This document shows, in pieces, positions 24,373 through 33,300 of a stretch of 64,000 nucleotides of DNA (position 1 is the first letter of the stretch; the number at the start of each line of letters is the position of its first letter). Source of the DNA: Bradyrhizobium jicamae. Its GTDB lineage: Bacteria; Pseudomonadota; Alphaproteobacteria; Rhizobiales; Xanthobacteraceae. The notes beneath the pieces are model-generated. The model saw nothing but the letters and a program-made list of their open reading frames with translations, did not search any database and had not been told where the DNA came from. The stretch is taken from positions 1-64,000 of the forward strand of contig NZ_JAFCKQ010000018.1 of the NCBI RefSeq assembly GCF_018130215.1, in the 5' to 3' direction. Made by a program: the position numbers and the translations under genes.

Positions 24373-25926
24373 GTGGAACCGCTCAACGCACGCTCGATGC
24401 TGGATGCCGCTGCTTCGGCAACGATCGGTCACCAGCAGGCCGACCAGCCGCAGGTCGAGCGCCGCCGCCGCCTGTCGCCGGCTGCGCTCGCCGTCACCAA
24501 CCAGAAAGTTCGCGCTGCCTACTCGCCGATCGTGATCGCCGGCGCGGTCCGTGTCGCCGACTTTGTGCTGCTCAGCCTGATCGGCGTCGGTATCTACCTT
24601 GCCTATGTGAAGCCGCAGGCCGGCTTCCACTGGGAATACATCGGAGCAATCGCCGGCATGTCCCTGGCCGCGGTGGTCTGCTTCCAGGCCGCCGACATCT
24701 ACCAGGTTCAGGTGTTCCGCGGCCAGCTCCGCCAGATGACGCTGATGATCTCGTCCTGGTCGTTGGTGTTCCTGCTGTTCATCGGCGTCTCCTTCCTGTT
24801 CAAGCTTGGCGGCGAGGTGTCGCGGCTCTGGCTGTCGTCGTTCTTCTTCGTCGGCATCGCAGTCCTGATCATCGGACGTCTCGCCTTGCGCACGATGGTG
24901 CGCGCCTGGGCGCGCGACGGCCGGCTCGACCGCCGCACAATCATCGTCGGCGCCGATCAGGACGGCGAGCAACTGGTCGAAGCGCTCAAGACGCAAGAGG
25001 ATTCGGACATCCACGTGCTCGGCGTGTTCGACGACCGCAACGACAGCCGCTCGATGGAGACCTGCGCCGGCAGCCCGAAGCTCGGCAAGGTCGACGACGT
25101 CGTCGAATTCGCCCGCCGTACCCGCATCGACCTCGTGCTGTTCGCGCTGCCGATCTCGGCGGAAACGCGCATCCTCGAGATGCTGAAAAAGCTGTGGGTG
25201 CTGCCGGTCGACATCCGCCTGTCGGCGCACACCAACCGGCTGCGCTTCCGGCCCCGCTCCTATTCCTATCTCGGCGAGGTGCCGACGCTCGACGTGTTCG
25301 AGGCGCCGATCACCGACTGGGACCTGGTGATGAAATGGCTGTTCGACCGCGTCGTCGGCGGCCTGATCCTGCTCGCCGCCCTTCCCGTGATGGGGCTGGT
25401 CGCGCTCGCGGTGAAGCTCGACAGCCCGGGCCCGGTACTGTTCCGCCAGAAGCGCTTCGGCTTCAACAACGAGCGGATCGATGTCTACAAGTTCCGCTCG
25501 CTCTATCACCATCAGGCCGATCCGACTGCCGCGAAGGTCGTCACCAAGAACGACCCGCGTGTCACCCGCGTCGGCCGCCTCATCCGCAAGAGCTCGCTCG
25601 ACGAGCTTCCGCAGCTGTTCAATGTGGTTCTGAAGGGCAATCTCTCCCTGGTCGGTCCGCGCCCGCACGCCGTGCAGGGCAAGCTCGCGAACCGTCTGTT
25701 CGACGAGGCCGTCGACGGCTATTTCGCCCGTCACCGCGTCCGGCCAGGCATCACCGGCTGGGCGCAGATCAACGGCTGGCGCGGCGAGGTCGACACCGAC
25801 GAGAAGATCCAGAAGCGTGTCGAGTTCGATCTCTACTACATCGAGAACTGGTCGGTGCTGTTCGACCTCTACATTCTGCTCAAGACGCCGTCCTCGCTGC
25901 TGACCAAGAACGAGAACGCCTATTGA
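24373..25926 (+). CDS. undecaprenyl-phosphate glucose phosphotransferase (polyprenyl sugar-phosphate transferase)
   Basis: ~517-residue initiating enzyme of exopolysaccharide synthesis (WcaJ/GumD-type PHPT). Four N-terminal hydrophobic helices precede a CoA-binding-like Rossmann middle domain (RRTIIVGADQDGEQLVEAL, residues ~178-196). Next come the fifth membrane helix and the C-terminal Bac_transf domain with KLDSPGPVLFRQKRFG, DVYKFRSL, SSLDELPQLFNVVLKGNLS, GPRPHAV and RPGITGWAQINGWRGE. It transfers hexose-1-phosphate to undecaprenyl phosphate. The GTG at 24373 gives a Met-Glu-Pro-Leu-Asn start; ATG 24397 and a TTG at 24289 are alternatives. Confidence 0.92.
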   Translation: MEPLNARSMLDAAASATIGHQQADQPQVERRRRLSPAALAVTNQKVRAAYSPIVIAGAVRVADFVLLSLIGVGIYLAYVKPQAGFHWEYIGAIAGMSLAAVVCFQAADIYQVQVFRGQLRQMTLMISSWSLVFLLFIGVSFLFKLGGEVSRLWLSSFFFVGIAVLIIGRLALRTMVRAWARDGRLDRRTIIVGADQDGEQLVEALKTQEDSDIHVLGVFDDRNDSRSMETCAGSPKLGKVDDVVEFARRTRIDLVLFALPISAETRILEMLKKLWVLPVDIRLSAHTNRLRFRPRSYSYLGEVPTLDVFEAPITDWDLVMKWLFDRVVGGLILLAALPVMGLVALAVKLDSPGPVLFRQKRFGFNNERIDVYKFRSLYHHQADPTAAKVVTKNDPRVTRVGRLIRKSSLDELPQLFNVVLKGNLSLVGPRPHAVQGKLANRLFDEAVDGYFARHRVRPGITGWAQINGWRGEVDTDEKIQKRVEFDLYYIENWSVLFDLYILLKTPSSLLTKNENAY

Positions 25927-25997
25927 GCTCCTCGGGATTGCACTCCTCGCAATGACGGGGGGAAGCAAGTTGTAGCCTTGGGTTGCGTGAGTATCTG

Positions 25998-27266
25998 ATG
26001 GCCTATGCGGCGACAGCCGGGATATCCCACCCGCCGATCACGGCGCCGCCCGGCGTGCTGGCGCTGCAACGGGGGCTGTTGTGGCTCGCCGGCGCGTCCT
26101 GCGCCATCGTCTTCGTCGAGCCGAGCCCTTACGAACTCGTCACGCTGATCTCCTGCATCCTGTTCTTCGCCACGGGAGTGCGGATGCGGCTGGTGTTCAT
26201 CCCGCTCCTGTTCTCGCTGATCGTGCTCAATGTCGGATACAGCATCGGCTCCGTGCCGTTCCTCGACAAGCCGGAGGTGGTGAACTGGGTCTTCACCTCC
26301 TGGTACATGGCGATCACCGTCATCTTCTTCGCCATGGTGATGTCTGATGATACCGAGGCGCGCCTCGACATGCTGCGCCGGGGCCTGATCGTCGGTGCGA
26401 TGATCGCATCGGTTTCCGGCATCGCGGGCTATTTCCATCTGGTGCCCGGCGGCTACGAGTTGCTGACGCTGTATGACCGCGCCCGCGGCACCTTCAAGGA
26501 TCCGAACGTGCTCGGCGCGTTCCTGATCCTGCCGGCGCTGTTCGCGCTGCAGAGCGTCGTTTCCGATCGCTTCGGCAAGGCGTTTCGCAATGCGATCGCC
26601 TTCGGCATCATCTCGCTAGCGATTCTGTTGTCGTTCTCCCGTGCCGCCTGGGGCGGCCTCGTCATCACCGCGGCCTTCATGCTGCTGCTGATGGTGCTGA
26701 CCAGCCGCTCGCAGGCGCAGCGCTCGCGCATCATCGTGATGGCGCTGACCGCCGCCGTGCTCGCGGTTGCGCTGGTTGCGGTGCTGCTCTCGATCGACAC
26801 GGTCGCGGAGATGTTCAAGCAGCGCGCGAGCTTCGACCAGAGCTATGACGAGGGCCGCTTCGGCCGGTTCGGTCGCCACATCCTCGGCGCGCAAATGGCG
26901 CTCGAGATGCCGTTCGGCATCGGGCCGCTGCAATTCCACACCTACTTTCCCGAAGACACCCACAATTCATTCCTCAACGCCTTCATGTCGGGCGGCTGGA
27001 TCTCGGGCATCTGCTATCCGGCGCTGGTCTTCGTCAGCGCAATCGTCGGCTTCCGCTACGTCTTCCTGCGCGTGCCGTGGCAGCGCGCCTACCTCGCGCT
27101 ATTCTCGGCCTTCCTCGGCACCGTCGGCGAAAGTTTCATCATCGACACCGACCACTGGCGCCATTTCTGGATGATGCTGGGCACGATGTGGGGCATGTAT
27201 GCGGCGGCGGAGCGCTTCCGTGCCGCAGCGGCACCGCCCGTCAACGCCGGGACTTCGGCGATTTGA
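25998..27266 (+). CDS. O-antigen ligase/polymerase-like membrane protein (Wzy_C)
   Basis: About 422 residues with some ten hydrophobic helices and a large periplasmic loop. The Wzy_C signature region is GTFKDPNVLGAFLILPALFAL followed by SLAILLSFSRAAWGGL, and later THNSFLNAFMSGG before the last helices. The family contains WaaL O-antigen ligases and Wzy polymerases, which sequence alone rarely separates; the exopolysaccharide setting favours a polymerase-like role. The last 26 nt overlap the 3' end of the convergent MarR gene. Confidence 0.85.
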   Translation: MAYAATAGISHPPITAPPGVLALQRGLLWLAGASCAIVFVEPSPYELVTLISCILFFATGVRMRLVFIPLLFSLIVLNVGYSIGSVPFLDKPEVVNWVFTSWYMAITVIFFAMVMSDDTEARLDMLRRGLIVGAMIASVSGIAGYFHLVPGGYELLTLYDRARGTFKDPNVLGAFLILPALFALQSVVSDRFGKAFRNAIAFGIISLAILLSFSRAAWGGLVITAAFMLLLMVLTSRSQAQRSRIIVMALTAAVLAVALVAVLLSIDTVAEMFKQRASFDQSYDEGRFGRFGRHILGAQMALEMPFGIGPLQFHTYFPEDTHNSFLNAFMSGGWISGICYPALVFVSAIVGFRYVFLRVPWQRAYLALFSAFLGTVGESFIIDTDHWRHFWMMLGTMWGMYAAAERFRAAAAPPVNAGTSAI

Positions 27267-27762
27267 GAGGGACCCGCTTCTCGGGCGGCGTGTCGATCAC
27301 TCCCTTCAGCGCTTCCGTCGCCTCCAGCACGCCCTTGTAGCCGTCATTGGCGAAGCGCAGCAGCAGGCGCAACTCCTCGTCGGTATAGCCGCTCCACAAC
27401 TTGTGCATCGCCGCCTGCATCGGCACGTAGAACTTGCCGATCTCGGCCGCCTTCTCCTCCACCACCGATATGAAGACCTTGCGCCGGTCGCTTTCATCGC
27501 GCTCGCGGCGCACGTAGCCCGCCTTCTCCAGACGATCGATCACCCCTGTGATGGCACCGGTGGTCAGTCCCGTGACTTCCGCAAGCCGGCCCGCGGTCAC
27601 GCGCCCCTCGAGATTGAGGAAGTCCATGCAGTCCATGTCGGAGTTGGAGATTCCCGCCACGTTTGCAACGGCTTGGCCGTACATCACCCCCTGCGCCGAC
27701 GACCGCCGCATCGCCTCCTCGAGTTCCTGCATCAGCGCCGCGCGCGACGTCTTGCTTGACAA
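27241..27762 (-). CDS. MarR-family transcriptional regulator
   Basis: 173-residue regulator. The winged HTH spans roughly residues 50-105 (MDFLNLEGRVTAGRLAEVTGLTTGAITGVIDRLEKAGYVRRERDESDRRKVFISV), with the wing motif D-x-R-D-x-R replaced by DESDRRK, as in many members. It is divergent from an FAD monooxygenase with an exact 8-1-8 palindrome between them. The likely regulon is itself plus that monooxygenase, released by an aromatic ligand (inference). Its 3' end overlaps the ligase-like gene by 26 nt. Confidence 0.92.
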   Translation of the reverse strand: MSSKTSRAALMQELEEAMRRSSAQGVMYGQAVANVAGISNSDMDCMDFLNLEGRVTAGRLAEVTGLTTGAITGVIDRLEKAGYVRRERDESDRRKVFISVVEEKAAEIGKFYVPMQAAMHKLWSGYTDEELRLLLRFANDGYKGVLEATEALKGVIDTPPEKRVPLKSPKSRR

Positions 27763-27790
27763 AGCCGCTCCTGTATCTTACCAGCTATAT

Positions 27791-27807
27791 ATCTTAGTCA
27801 CTAAGAT
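27791..27807. promoter_or_regulatory. palindromic MarR-type operator
   Basis: Perfect 8-1-8 palindrome atcttagt-c-actaagat between divergent marR (start 27762) and monooxygenase (start 27856). A second half-site tatctta lies at 27774-27780. It is AT-rich against a GC-rich background and 17 bp long, the size bound by MarR dimers. Confidence 0.65.
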
Positions 27808-27855
27808 TATTAGCGAATGACCTTTCCTAACCTAGACACATGCACGGAGCAAGGC

Positions 27856-29055
27856 ATGACGAAACGTCCCCGTAAAGCCCTGATCATCGGCGCTGGTATC
27901 GCAGGTCCGGTGACGGCGATGTTCATGAAGCGCGCCGGCATCGAGGCCGAGCTCTATGAGGCCTGGCCATACTCCAAGGGCATCGGCGGCGGCCTTCAGA
28001 TCGCACCGAACGGCATGCACGTGCTCGCCGAGCTCGGCCTCGCCGACGACCTGATCCGCCGAGGCTCGATCGCCGAATCCTTCGACTTCTATTCGCAGGA
28101 CGGCAAGAAGCTCGGCTCGCTCAATCGCAACATGCAGCAGCGCTTCGGCCAGCCCGCGGTGAACATGTGCCGGGCGATGCTGAACGAGACCCTGCTCGAC
28201 AAGGCCTGGTCCTCCAGCGTCTCGGTGTTCTTCGAGAAGCGGCTGGTCAAGATCGAGGACCGCGGCGACCAGCCCGTGATCGCCTATTTTGCCGACGGCA
28301 CCACCGCCGAGGGCGATCTGGTGATCGGCGCCGACGGGGTGCACTCGGCGACGCGGCGTCATGTGATCCCGGACGGACCGACGCCGTTCGACACCGGGTT
28401 GATCGGCTTCGGCGGCTTCGTGCCACGCGCCGTGATCGAGAAGCTGCCGATCGGCAGGCGTGTGGAGAGCACGTTCGGGCAAAGCGGCTTCTTCGGCTAC
28501 GGCCTCTGCAGCCCGGATCCGGACGACGGCGCGATGTGGTGGAGCACGCAGCCCTCGCACGGGATGACCGCGGCGGCCTACCGCGTCATGGGCCAGGAGA
28601 CGATGAGGCAGCATCTGAAGCGCTTCCACGCCGGATGGCACGATCCGATTCCAGCGATCATCGAGGCCGCCGAGAACATCGGGGTGACCGACACGCTCGA
28701 CGTCGCGACGCTGCCGACCTGGTCACGCAAGCGCACCCTGCTGATCGGCGATGCGGCCCACGCCACCAGCCCGCATGCCGGACAGGGCGCGTCGCTGGCA
28801 CTGGAGGACGCGATGCGGCTCGGGATCCTGATGCGCGACGGCCAGGAGCTCGCCTTGACGTTCCAGGCCTTCGAGCATGAGCGGCGCCCGCGCGCCGAGA
28901 AGATCGTGGCGATCGCCCGCCGCAACGGCAACAGCAAGCGCGAGTTCAGTCCGACCGGCGCCTGGATCCGCGATCACATGCTCAAGCTGCTGCTGCCGCT
29001 GTCCTCGAAGGGGATGGATTTCATGTACGCCTACGATCCCCGCGCGGCGGCGTAG
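27856..29055 (+). CDS. FAD-dependent aromatic monooxygenase (PHBH/salicylate hydroxylase type)
   Basis: 399-residue group A flavoprotein monooxygenase. The Rossmann motif is LIIGAGIAGPVTA near residues 9-21, the DG motif is VIGADGVHSATRR, and the FAD ribityl motif is LIGDAAHATSPHAGQGASLALEDA. All three are complete, so activity with NAD(P)H and O2 on an aromatic or quinoid substrate is expected. The start at 27856 has GGAG 6 nt upstream; a 13-codon extension from 27817 crosses the operator region. MarR control is inferred from the divergent layout. Confidence 0.9.
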   Translation: MTKRPRKALIIGAGIAGPVTAMFMKRAGIEAELYEAWPYSKGIGGGLQIAPNGMHVLAELGLADDLIRRGSIAESFDFYSQDGKKLGSLNRNMQQRFGQPAVNMCRAMLNETLLDKAWSSSVSVFFEKRLVKIEDRGDQPVIAYFADGTTAEGDLVIGADGVHSATRRHVIPDGPTPFDTGLIGFGGFVPRAVIEKLPIGRRVESTFGQSGFFGYGLCSPDPDDGAMWWSTQPSHGMTAAAYRVMGQETMRQHLKRFHAGWHDPIPAIIEAAENIGVTDTLDVATLPTWSRKRTLLIGDAAHATSPHAGQGASLALEDAMRLGILMRDGQELALTFQAFEHERRPRAEKIVAIARRNGNSKREFSPTGAWIRDHMLKLLLPLSSKGMDFMYAYDPRAAA

Positions 29056-29138
29056 TCCGCGATCCTCCCCCCTTTCACCGCCCTTGCGGGGAAAGGGTTG
29101 CGGGACCTCACCACGAGCAATCCCCTTGGACGGACCGT

Positions 29139-29209
29139 ACCCCCTCACCCGGATCGCATCTGACGATGCGATCCGACCTCTCCCCACAGGCGGGGCGAGG
29201 TGAAGGGGT
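29139..29209. repeat. REP-like inverted repeat with nested hairpin
   Basis: Outer arms accccctcacc (29139-29149) and ggtgaaggggt (29199-29209) enclose a perfect 10-bp hairpin, ggatcgcatc (29151-29160) / gatgcgatcc (29165-29174), with a tgac loop. It sits between two convergent genes and touches the stop of the reductase gene. This type of element is dispersed in Bradyrhizobium-like genomes. Confidence 0.65.
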
Positions 29210-30387
29210 TACCTCACGACCTCGAACGTCAGCCCGGCATTGTCGACCAGCCGCTTGATCAGCTTGTCCTGCATCGCAGCTCCCGGGGTCCAGAAGCCGG
29301 CCGCCACGTCAGGCGTGTCGCGGAGCAGACAGATCGCGCATTCGGAGATCATCTTCGAGGTCGATCCGTAGCCGGGATCGCGATCGCCCTTGATCGCCGC
29401 GCGGACCTCGCGGCCGTCGGGGGCAACAGCGACGTAGAGCAGATCGTAGAGCCCGTTCTCGCGCTCTTCCTTCGACGGCCCTTCGCCGGGCTTCGGTGCG
29501 CCCGGCCCGGTCTTCTCGGCATTTGCGGCCATCACGCGCTTTGCGATCGCCTCGCCCCGCTCGCCGGGACCGGTCAGCACCATCTCGTCGTAGACGAAGT
29601 CGCGGCCGTACGGGAAGCCCATCAGCATGTTCGAGCGGTGCACGTTGCGGGTGTTGATCAGCGCCATCATGAACGGAGCCGCCCAGGATTGCAGGTCGTC
29701 CTCGTAGGCCGGCTTGTTGCCGCGCGGCTGCTTTGCGCCCTCGAAGCCCGGCGTCAGCGCGAACGGGTTGTTGAGAATGGCAACGAGGCTGAGATCCTTG
29801 GCAACGGCGTCGAAGGTCGCCTTGGCGCTCGCCGCGGTGCCGCCGGACAGGGTGCCGCGCATGTCGCGCACCCGGCCCTTGACGCGCGGTGCCATCGCGC
29901 CGAACACGCGCCGGGCCTCCTGCTGGACGAAGAAGGTGCCGAGCTCGAATGGCACCGAATCGAAGCCGCAGGAGAACACGATGCGCGCGCCGCTCGCCTT
30001 GGCGGCCGCCTCGTGCCTGTCGATCATCTGGCGCATCCACACCGGCTCGCCGCAGAGATCGAGATAGTCGGTGCCGGCCTCGACGCAGGCGGCGATCAAC
30101 TCGTTGCCGTAGAGCTGGTACGGGCCGACCGTGGAGATCACCGACCTGGCCTGCGCCGCCATCGCCTTCAGCGACGCGACATTGCCTGCATCGGCGACGA
30201 TCAGCGGCGTATCGGCCGGCGCGCCGACGGCGTCACGCACCGCGGCGAGCTTGTCCTTGCTGCGCCCCGCCATCGCCCATCTCAGCGCCTTGTCGCCCTT
30301 GTACTGCGCGGCGATGTATTCGGCGACGAGCTGGCCGGTGAAGCCGGTGGCGCCATAGATGACGATGTCGAATTTCGACGAGGACAT
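29209..30387 (-). CDS. saccharopine dehydrogenase-like trans-acting enoyl reductase
   Basis: 392-residue NAD(P)-binding protein. The N-terminal Rossmann segment DIVIYGATGFTGQLVAEY is complete. Downstream are VISTVGPYQLYGNELIAACVEAGTDYLDLCGEPVWMR and the family-typical GFDSVPFELGTF. This pattern marks the trans-acting enoyl reductase/saccharopine-dehydrogenase-like group rather than true lysine metabolism enzymes. Members act on lipid or polyketide intermediates in some bacteria; the substrate here is unknown. Start 30387 has AGGAAAG upstream. Confidence 0.88.
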   Translation of the reverse strand: MSSSKFDIVIYGATGFTGQLVAEYIAAQYKGDKALRWAMAGRSKDKLAAVRDAVGAPADTPLIVADAGNVASLKAMAAQARSVISTVGPYQLYGNELIAACVEAGTDYLDLCGEPVWMRQMIDRHEAAAKASGARIVFSCGFDSVPFELGTFFVQQEARRVFGAMAPRVKGRVRDMRGTLSGGTAASAKATFDAVAKDLSLVAILNNPFALTPGFEGAKQPRGNKPAYEDDLQSWAAPFMMALINTRNVHRSNMLMGFPYGRDFVYDEMVLTGPGERGEAIAKRVMAANAEKTGPGAPKPGEGPSKEERENGLYDLLYVAVAPDGREVRAAIKGDRDPGYGSTSKMISECAICLLRDTPDVAAGFWTPGAAMQDKLIKRLVDNAGLTFEVVR

Positions 30388-30478
30388 GATCGAGCTTTCC
30401 TGGAAGGCGATTTTGGTCCCTTTTGTCACCGCGCGCGCGGCGAGGCAATCCGCTATTTCTTGCCGCAATTAGCTGCCG

Positions 30479-31264
30479 TTATTTCTTCCCGTAGGACACG
30501 CCCATGCCCGCGCGCACGTCGGCCTGGATGCCATAGGGCGCGATCGGATAACGCAGCCCGTTCTTGGCAAGCTGCTTCATGCCGGCAATGGCCTTGGCGA
30601 GATGGGCCGGCAGCAACGCCATCAGCATCTCCTCGTCAGGCACGCCGCCATACCGGCGCTCGGCGAAGCACGGCAGCGACAGGCTGGGCTCTCCGGTCTT
30701 CAGCGCCCGCCCCCACGAATCGGCGCACGCGGTCTCGCCGACCACGCCCCATTCGAACTTCTTGTAGCCGGTGTACTGAAGGCCGTTGATCAGGATGATC
30801 ATCTGTCCCGGCGTCGCGTAGACGAGGCAGATGTCGGGCGGGTTGAGCCGGCCGCTGGTCAAGGGGCTCACGGCCATCGCCTGGTAGTGGCCGTAAGGCA
30901 CGACGTCGAGTGCTTCCTGGCGCTTGCGTGCATCCTCCGCCGTGCCGTGCCACACGCCGACATAGTTTTCGCCGGCGAGCCACTTCTCGTCCTGCGGCGC
31001 CAGCCCGATCACCGCGCGGCATTGCGCGCCGACCAGATCGTCGGCGGTGATGCCGACCGTCCAGCCGAGCCGCGAGGCCATGCTGACGATCTGGTCGGTG
31101 GTATGGACCGCCGTCGGGCGGCGGATCTTCGGGATCGCCGCCATGTCCTCGACGCGGGCAAACATCTTGATGCCGATCACCGTCGTCTTCAGCCGCAACA
31201 GGCTGTTGAGATCGGCCACCATTGCGGCGAGGTCGAATTGTTCCGGCGGCGACTGCTGTTGCAT
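30479..31264 (-). CDS. DUF169 domain protein
   Basis: 261-residue soluble protein matching DUF169. Features are LRLKTTVIGIKMF near the N terminus, VGITADDLVGAQCRAVIGL, VYATPGQMIILINGLQYTGYK and the cysteine-containing SLPCFAERRYGGVPDEEMLMALL. The domain occurs widely in bacteria and archaea and its function is not established. ATG 31264 is chosen; an upstream in-frame ATG adds 26 residues with no family similarity. It lies 91 nt downstream of the reductase gene's neighbour on the same strand and could be co-transcribed. Confidence 0.82.
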   Translation of the reverse strand: MQQQSPPEQFDLAAMVADLNSLLRLKTTVIGIKMFARVEDMAAIPKIRRPTAVHTTDQIVSMASRLGWTVGITADDLVGAQCRAVIGLAPQDEKWLAGENYVGVWHGTAEDARKRQEALDVVPYGHYQAMAVSPLTSGRLNPPDICLVYATPGQMIILINGLQYTGYKKFEWGVVGETACADSWGRALKTGEPSLSLPCFAERRYGGVPDEEMLMALLPAHLAKAIAGMKQLAKNGLRYPIAPYGIQADVRAGMGVSYGKK

Positions 31265-31354
31265 GGCGTGAGCTCCCGTGGTCGGCGGCTTCAAGCCGCC
31301 TGTTATCTGGATGTTAGCCGGATTGACCGATGGATGCGACACGCACCTCGCGCA

Positions 31355-32155
31355 TCAAGGCTTCTCCGGCCCCGGGAACAGGGCATCCGTCTTGCCGTTC
31401 AGCCGATAGGCGACCAGCCCGAGCCATTCGCGAATGGCGATGTCGGTGCGCGACAGCCCATCCATCGCCATGTTGACGACGAAGAGTTCGTCGAGCTTTC
31501 CGACGCGCCAATCGACCGGATAGGGTTCAATCGGAAACCCCGCCTTGCGAAACAGCCCGACCGAGCGCGGCATGTGATAGGCCGAGGTGACGAGCAACCA
31601 GCGCTCGCCCGGCTTCGGATGAACCAGCGCCTTGGAGAACTCGGCGTTCTCGAGCGTGTTGCGCGACTGCCGCTCGACGATCAGGCGCGATTTGGCGACG
31701 CCAAGGCTCTCCAGTACCTCGCCCGCATAGTCGCCTTCCTTGGCGTCGTTGGCGACCAGATTGGCGTTGCCGCCCGAGAACACGATGCGGGCATCCGGAT
31801 ATTTGCGCGCGAGCTCCGCCGCGACGATCAGGCGATCCGCCGACTGCCGCACCACCGGGGTGTGATGCGCGAGGGAAATATCCGGATCGATCGAACCGCC
31901 GAGAATGATGATGCCATCTGGCGCCCCGCTCGCCGGATTCCACGGCGGAAAGCGCTGCTCCAGCGAATAGATCAGGAGATTACCGACCGGCGAGAATGCG
32001 ATCACCGCAAGCATCACGGCGGCGGTAATCATCATCCTGCGCCCGAGCACCGTGAATCGCGTCGGCAGCAGGGCAGCACCGAGCAGGCCGACACCGATCA
32101 GGAGATTCACCGGCAGCAGCATGATGCCGATCGTCTTGGAGAGTACAAAAAACAA
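31355..32155 (-). CDS. YdcF/ElyC-family (DUF218) membrane protein
   Basis: 266 residues with two N-terminal hydrophobic helices and a periplasm-facing DUF218 domain. Motifs are DGIIILGGSIDP, RIVFSGGNANLV, VERQSRNTLENAEF and LLVTSAYHMPRSVGLFRKAG, all characteristic of the SanA/ElyC/YdcF group implicated in envelope polysaccharide homeostasis. It is divergent from the amidase gene (66 nt apart). The precise role is not known. Confidence 0.9.
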   Translation of the reverse strand: MFFVLSKTIGIMLLPVNLLIGVGLLGAALLPTRFTVLGRRMMITAAVMLAVIAFSPVGNLLIYSLEQRFPPWNPASGAPDGIIILGGSIDPDISLAHHTPVVRQSADRLIVAAELARKYPDARIVFSGGNANLVANDAKEGDYAGEVLESLGVAKSRLIVERQSRNTLENAEFSKALVHPKPGERWLLVTSAYHMPRSVGLFRKAGFPIEPYPVDWRVGKLDELFVVNMAMDGLSRTDIAIREWLGLVAYRLNGKTDALFPGPEKP

Positions 32156-32221
32156 GGGAAGCCTCTGGGAAGTTCTGCCATCACGTCATACGCTGCCGGG
32201 GCAGCAATCAAAAGACGTCAC

Positions 32222-33163
32222 ATGACCCACCATCTCCTGAAGTCCAGTCCCGAAACCTGCCATTGGGGCTTTTTTGAAGCGAGGCTGAAGCCGGTTCTGA
32301 CCGTCGCGAGCGGCGACGAGGTTACGGTCGAAACGGTCAGCGGCGGCCCCGACGTGGTGCCCGACCGCGCCAAATTCCACGTTCCGCCGGAACTCGCCGA
32401 CATCCACGCCAGGAACGAGCGGATGGTGCCCGGCCACATCCTCACCGGTCCGATCGCCGTCACCGGCGCCGAACCCGGCGATGTGCTCGAGGTCGACATT
32501 CTCGACGTCCGCCTCCGGCAGGACTGGGGCTACAACCTGATCAAGCCGCTGTCCGGTACGCTGCCCGACGATTTCCACGAGACGCGTATCCTCAACATCC
32601 CGCTCGATGGCGAGCGGATGGTCGGCCGGATGCCCTGGGGGCTCGATCTGCCGCTGAAGCCGTTCTTCGGCGTGATGGGCGTGGCGCCGCCACCGGCCTG
32701 GGGCCGGATCTCCTCGCTGATCCCGCGCGCGATGGGCGGCAATCTCGACAACAAGGAACTCGGCGCCGGCGCAAGGCTCTATCTGCCGGTGTTCGTGCCG
32801 GGCGCGCTGTTCTCCTGCGGCGACGGCCATGGCGTGCAGGGCGACGGCGAGGTCTGCGTCACCGCGATCGAGACCGCGCTCACCGGCCGCTTCCGCCTGA
32901 CCCTGCGCAAGGACATCAAGCTCGCCTATCCGCGCGCCGAGACGGCGGACCATTACATGACGATGGCGATGGATCCCGACCTCGACCAATGCGTGGTGCG
33001 GGCGCTGCGCGACATGATCGCGCTACTTGGCGAGAAGCGCAATCTCTCCCGCGAGGACGCCTACACGCTGTGCAGTCTCGCCGCAGATTTGCGGGTGACG
33101 CAGACCGTCAACGGCTCCAAGGGTATCCACTGCATGATCGCCAAATCGGTCGTGCACGGCTGA
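32222..33163 (+). CDS. acetamidase/formamidase family protein
   Basis: 313-residue FmdA/AmdA amidohydrolase. Landmarks are the N-terminal HHLLKSSPETCHWGFFEA, VPGHILTGPIAVTGAEPGDVLEVDI, RMPWGLDLPLKPFFGVMGVAPP, GGNLDNKELGAGARLYLPVFVPGALFSCGDGHGVQGDGEV and the final NGSKGIHCMI. The metal-site acid/His residues in these stretches are present. It should hydrolyse a short amide to acid and ammonia. The ATG at 32222 begins the conserved region directly. Confidence 0.9.
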   Translation: MTHHLLKSSPETCHWGFFEARLKPVLTVASGDEVTVETVSGGPDVVPDRAKFHVPPELADIHARNERMVPGHILTGPIAVTGAEPGDVLEVDILDVRLRQDWGYNLIKPLSGTLPDDFHETRILNIPLDGERMVGRMPWGLDLPLKPFFGVMGVAPPPAWGRISSLIPRAMGGNLDNKELGAGARLYLPVFVPGALFSCGDGHGVQGDGEVCVTAIETALTGRFRLTLRKDIKLAYPRAETADHYMTMAMDPDLDQCVVRALRDMIALLGEKRNLSREDAYTLCSLAADLRVTQTVNGSKGIHCMIAKSVVHG

Positions 33164-33173
33164 TCGCCCGCCC

Positions 33174-33214
33174 CGTCATTCCGGTTTCGATGCTGCGCAT
33201 CGCCCCGGAATGAC
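33174..33214. repeat. REP-like inverted repeat
   Basis: Arms gtcattccgg (33175-33184) and ccggaatgac (33205-33214) enclose gatgc/gcatc. It lies 11 nt past the amidase stop. The same arm sequence bounds the larger element at 55914-56016, supporting a dispersed repeat family. Confidence 0.7.
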
Positions 33215-33300
33215 CGAGTGATGAATCGCCGCACTTGTGCTTCGCAGTCGCCGCTCGATACACTCCGTCCCAACGAACACAAAACTGGACGGGACGGGAC

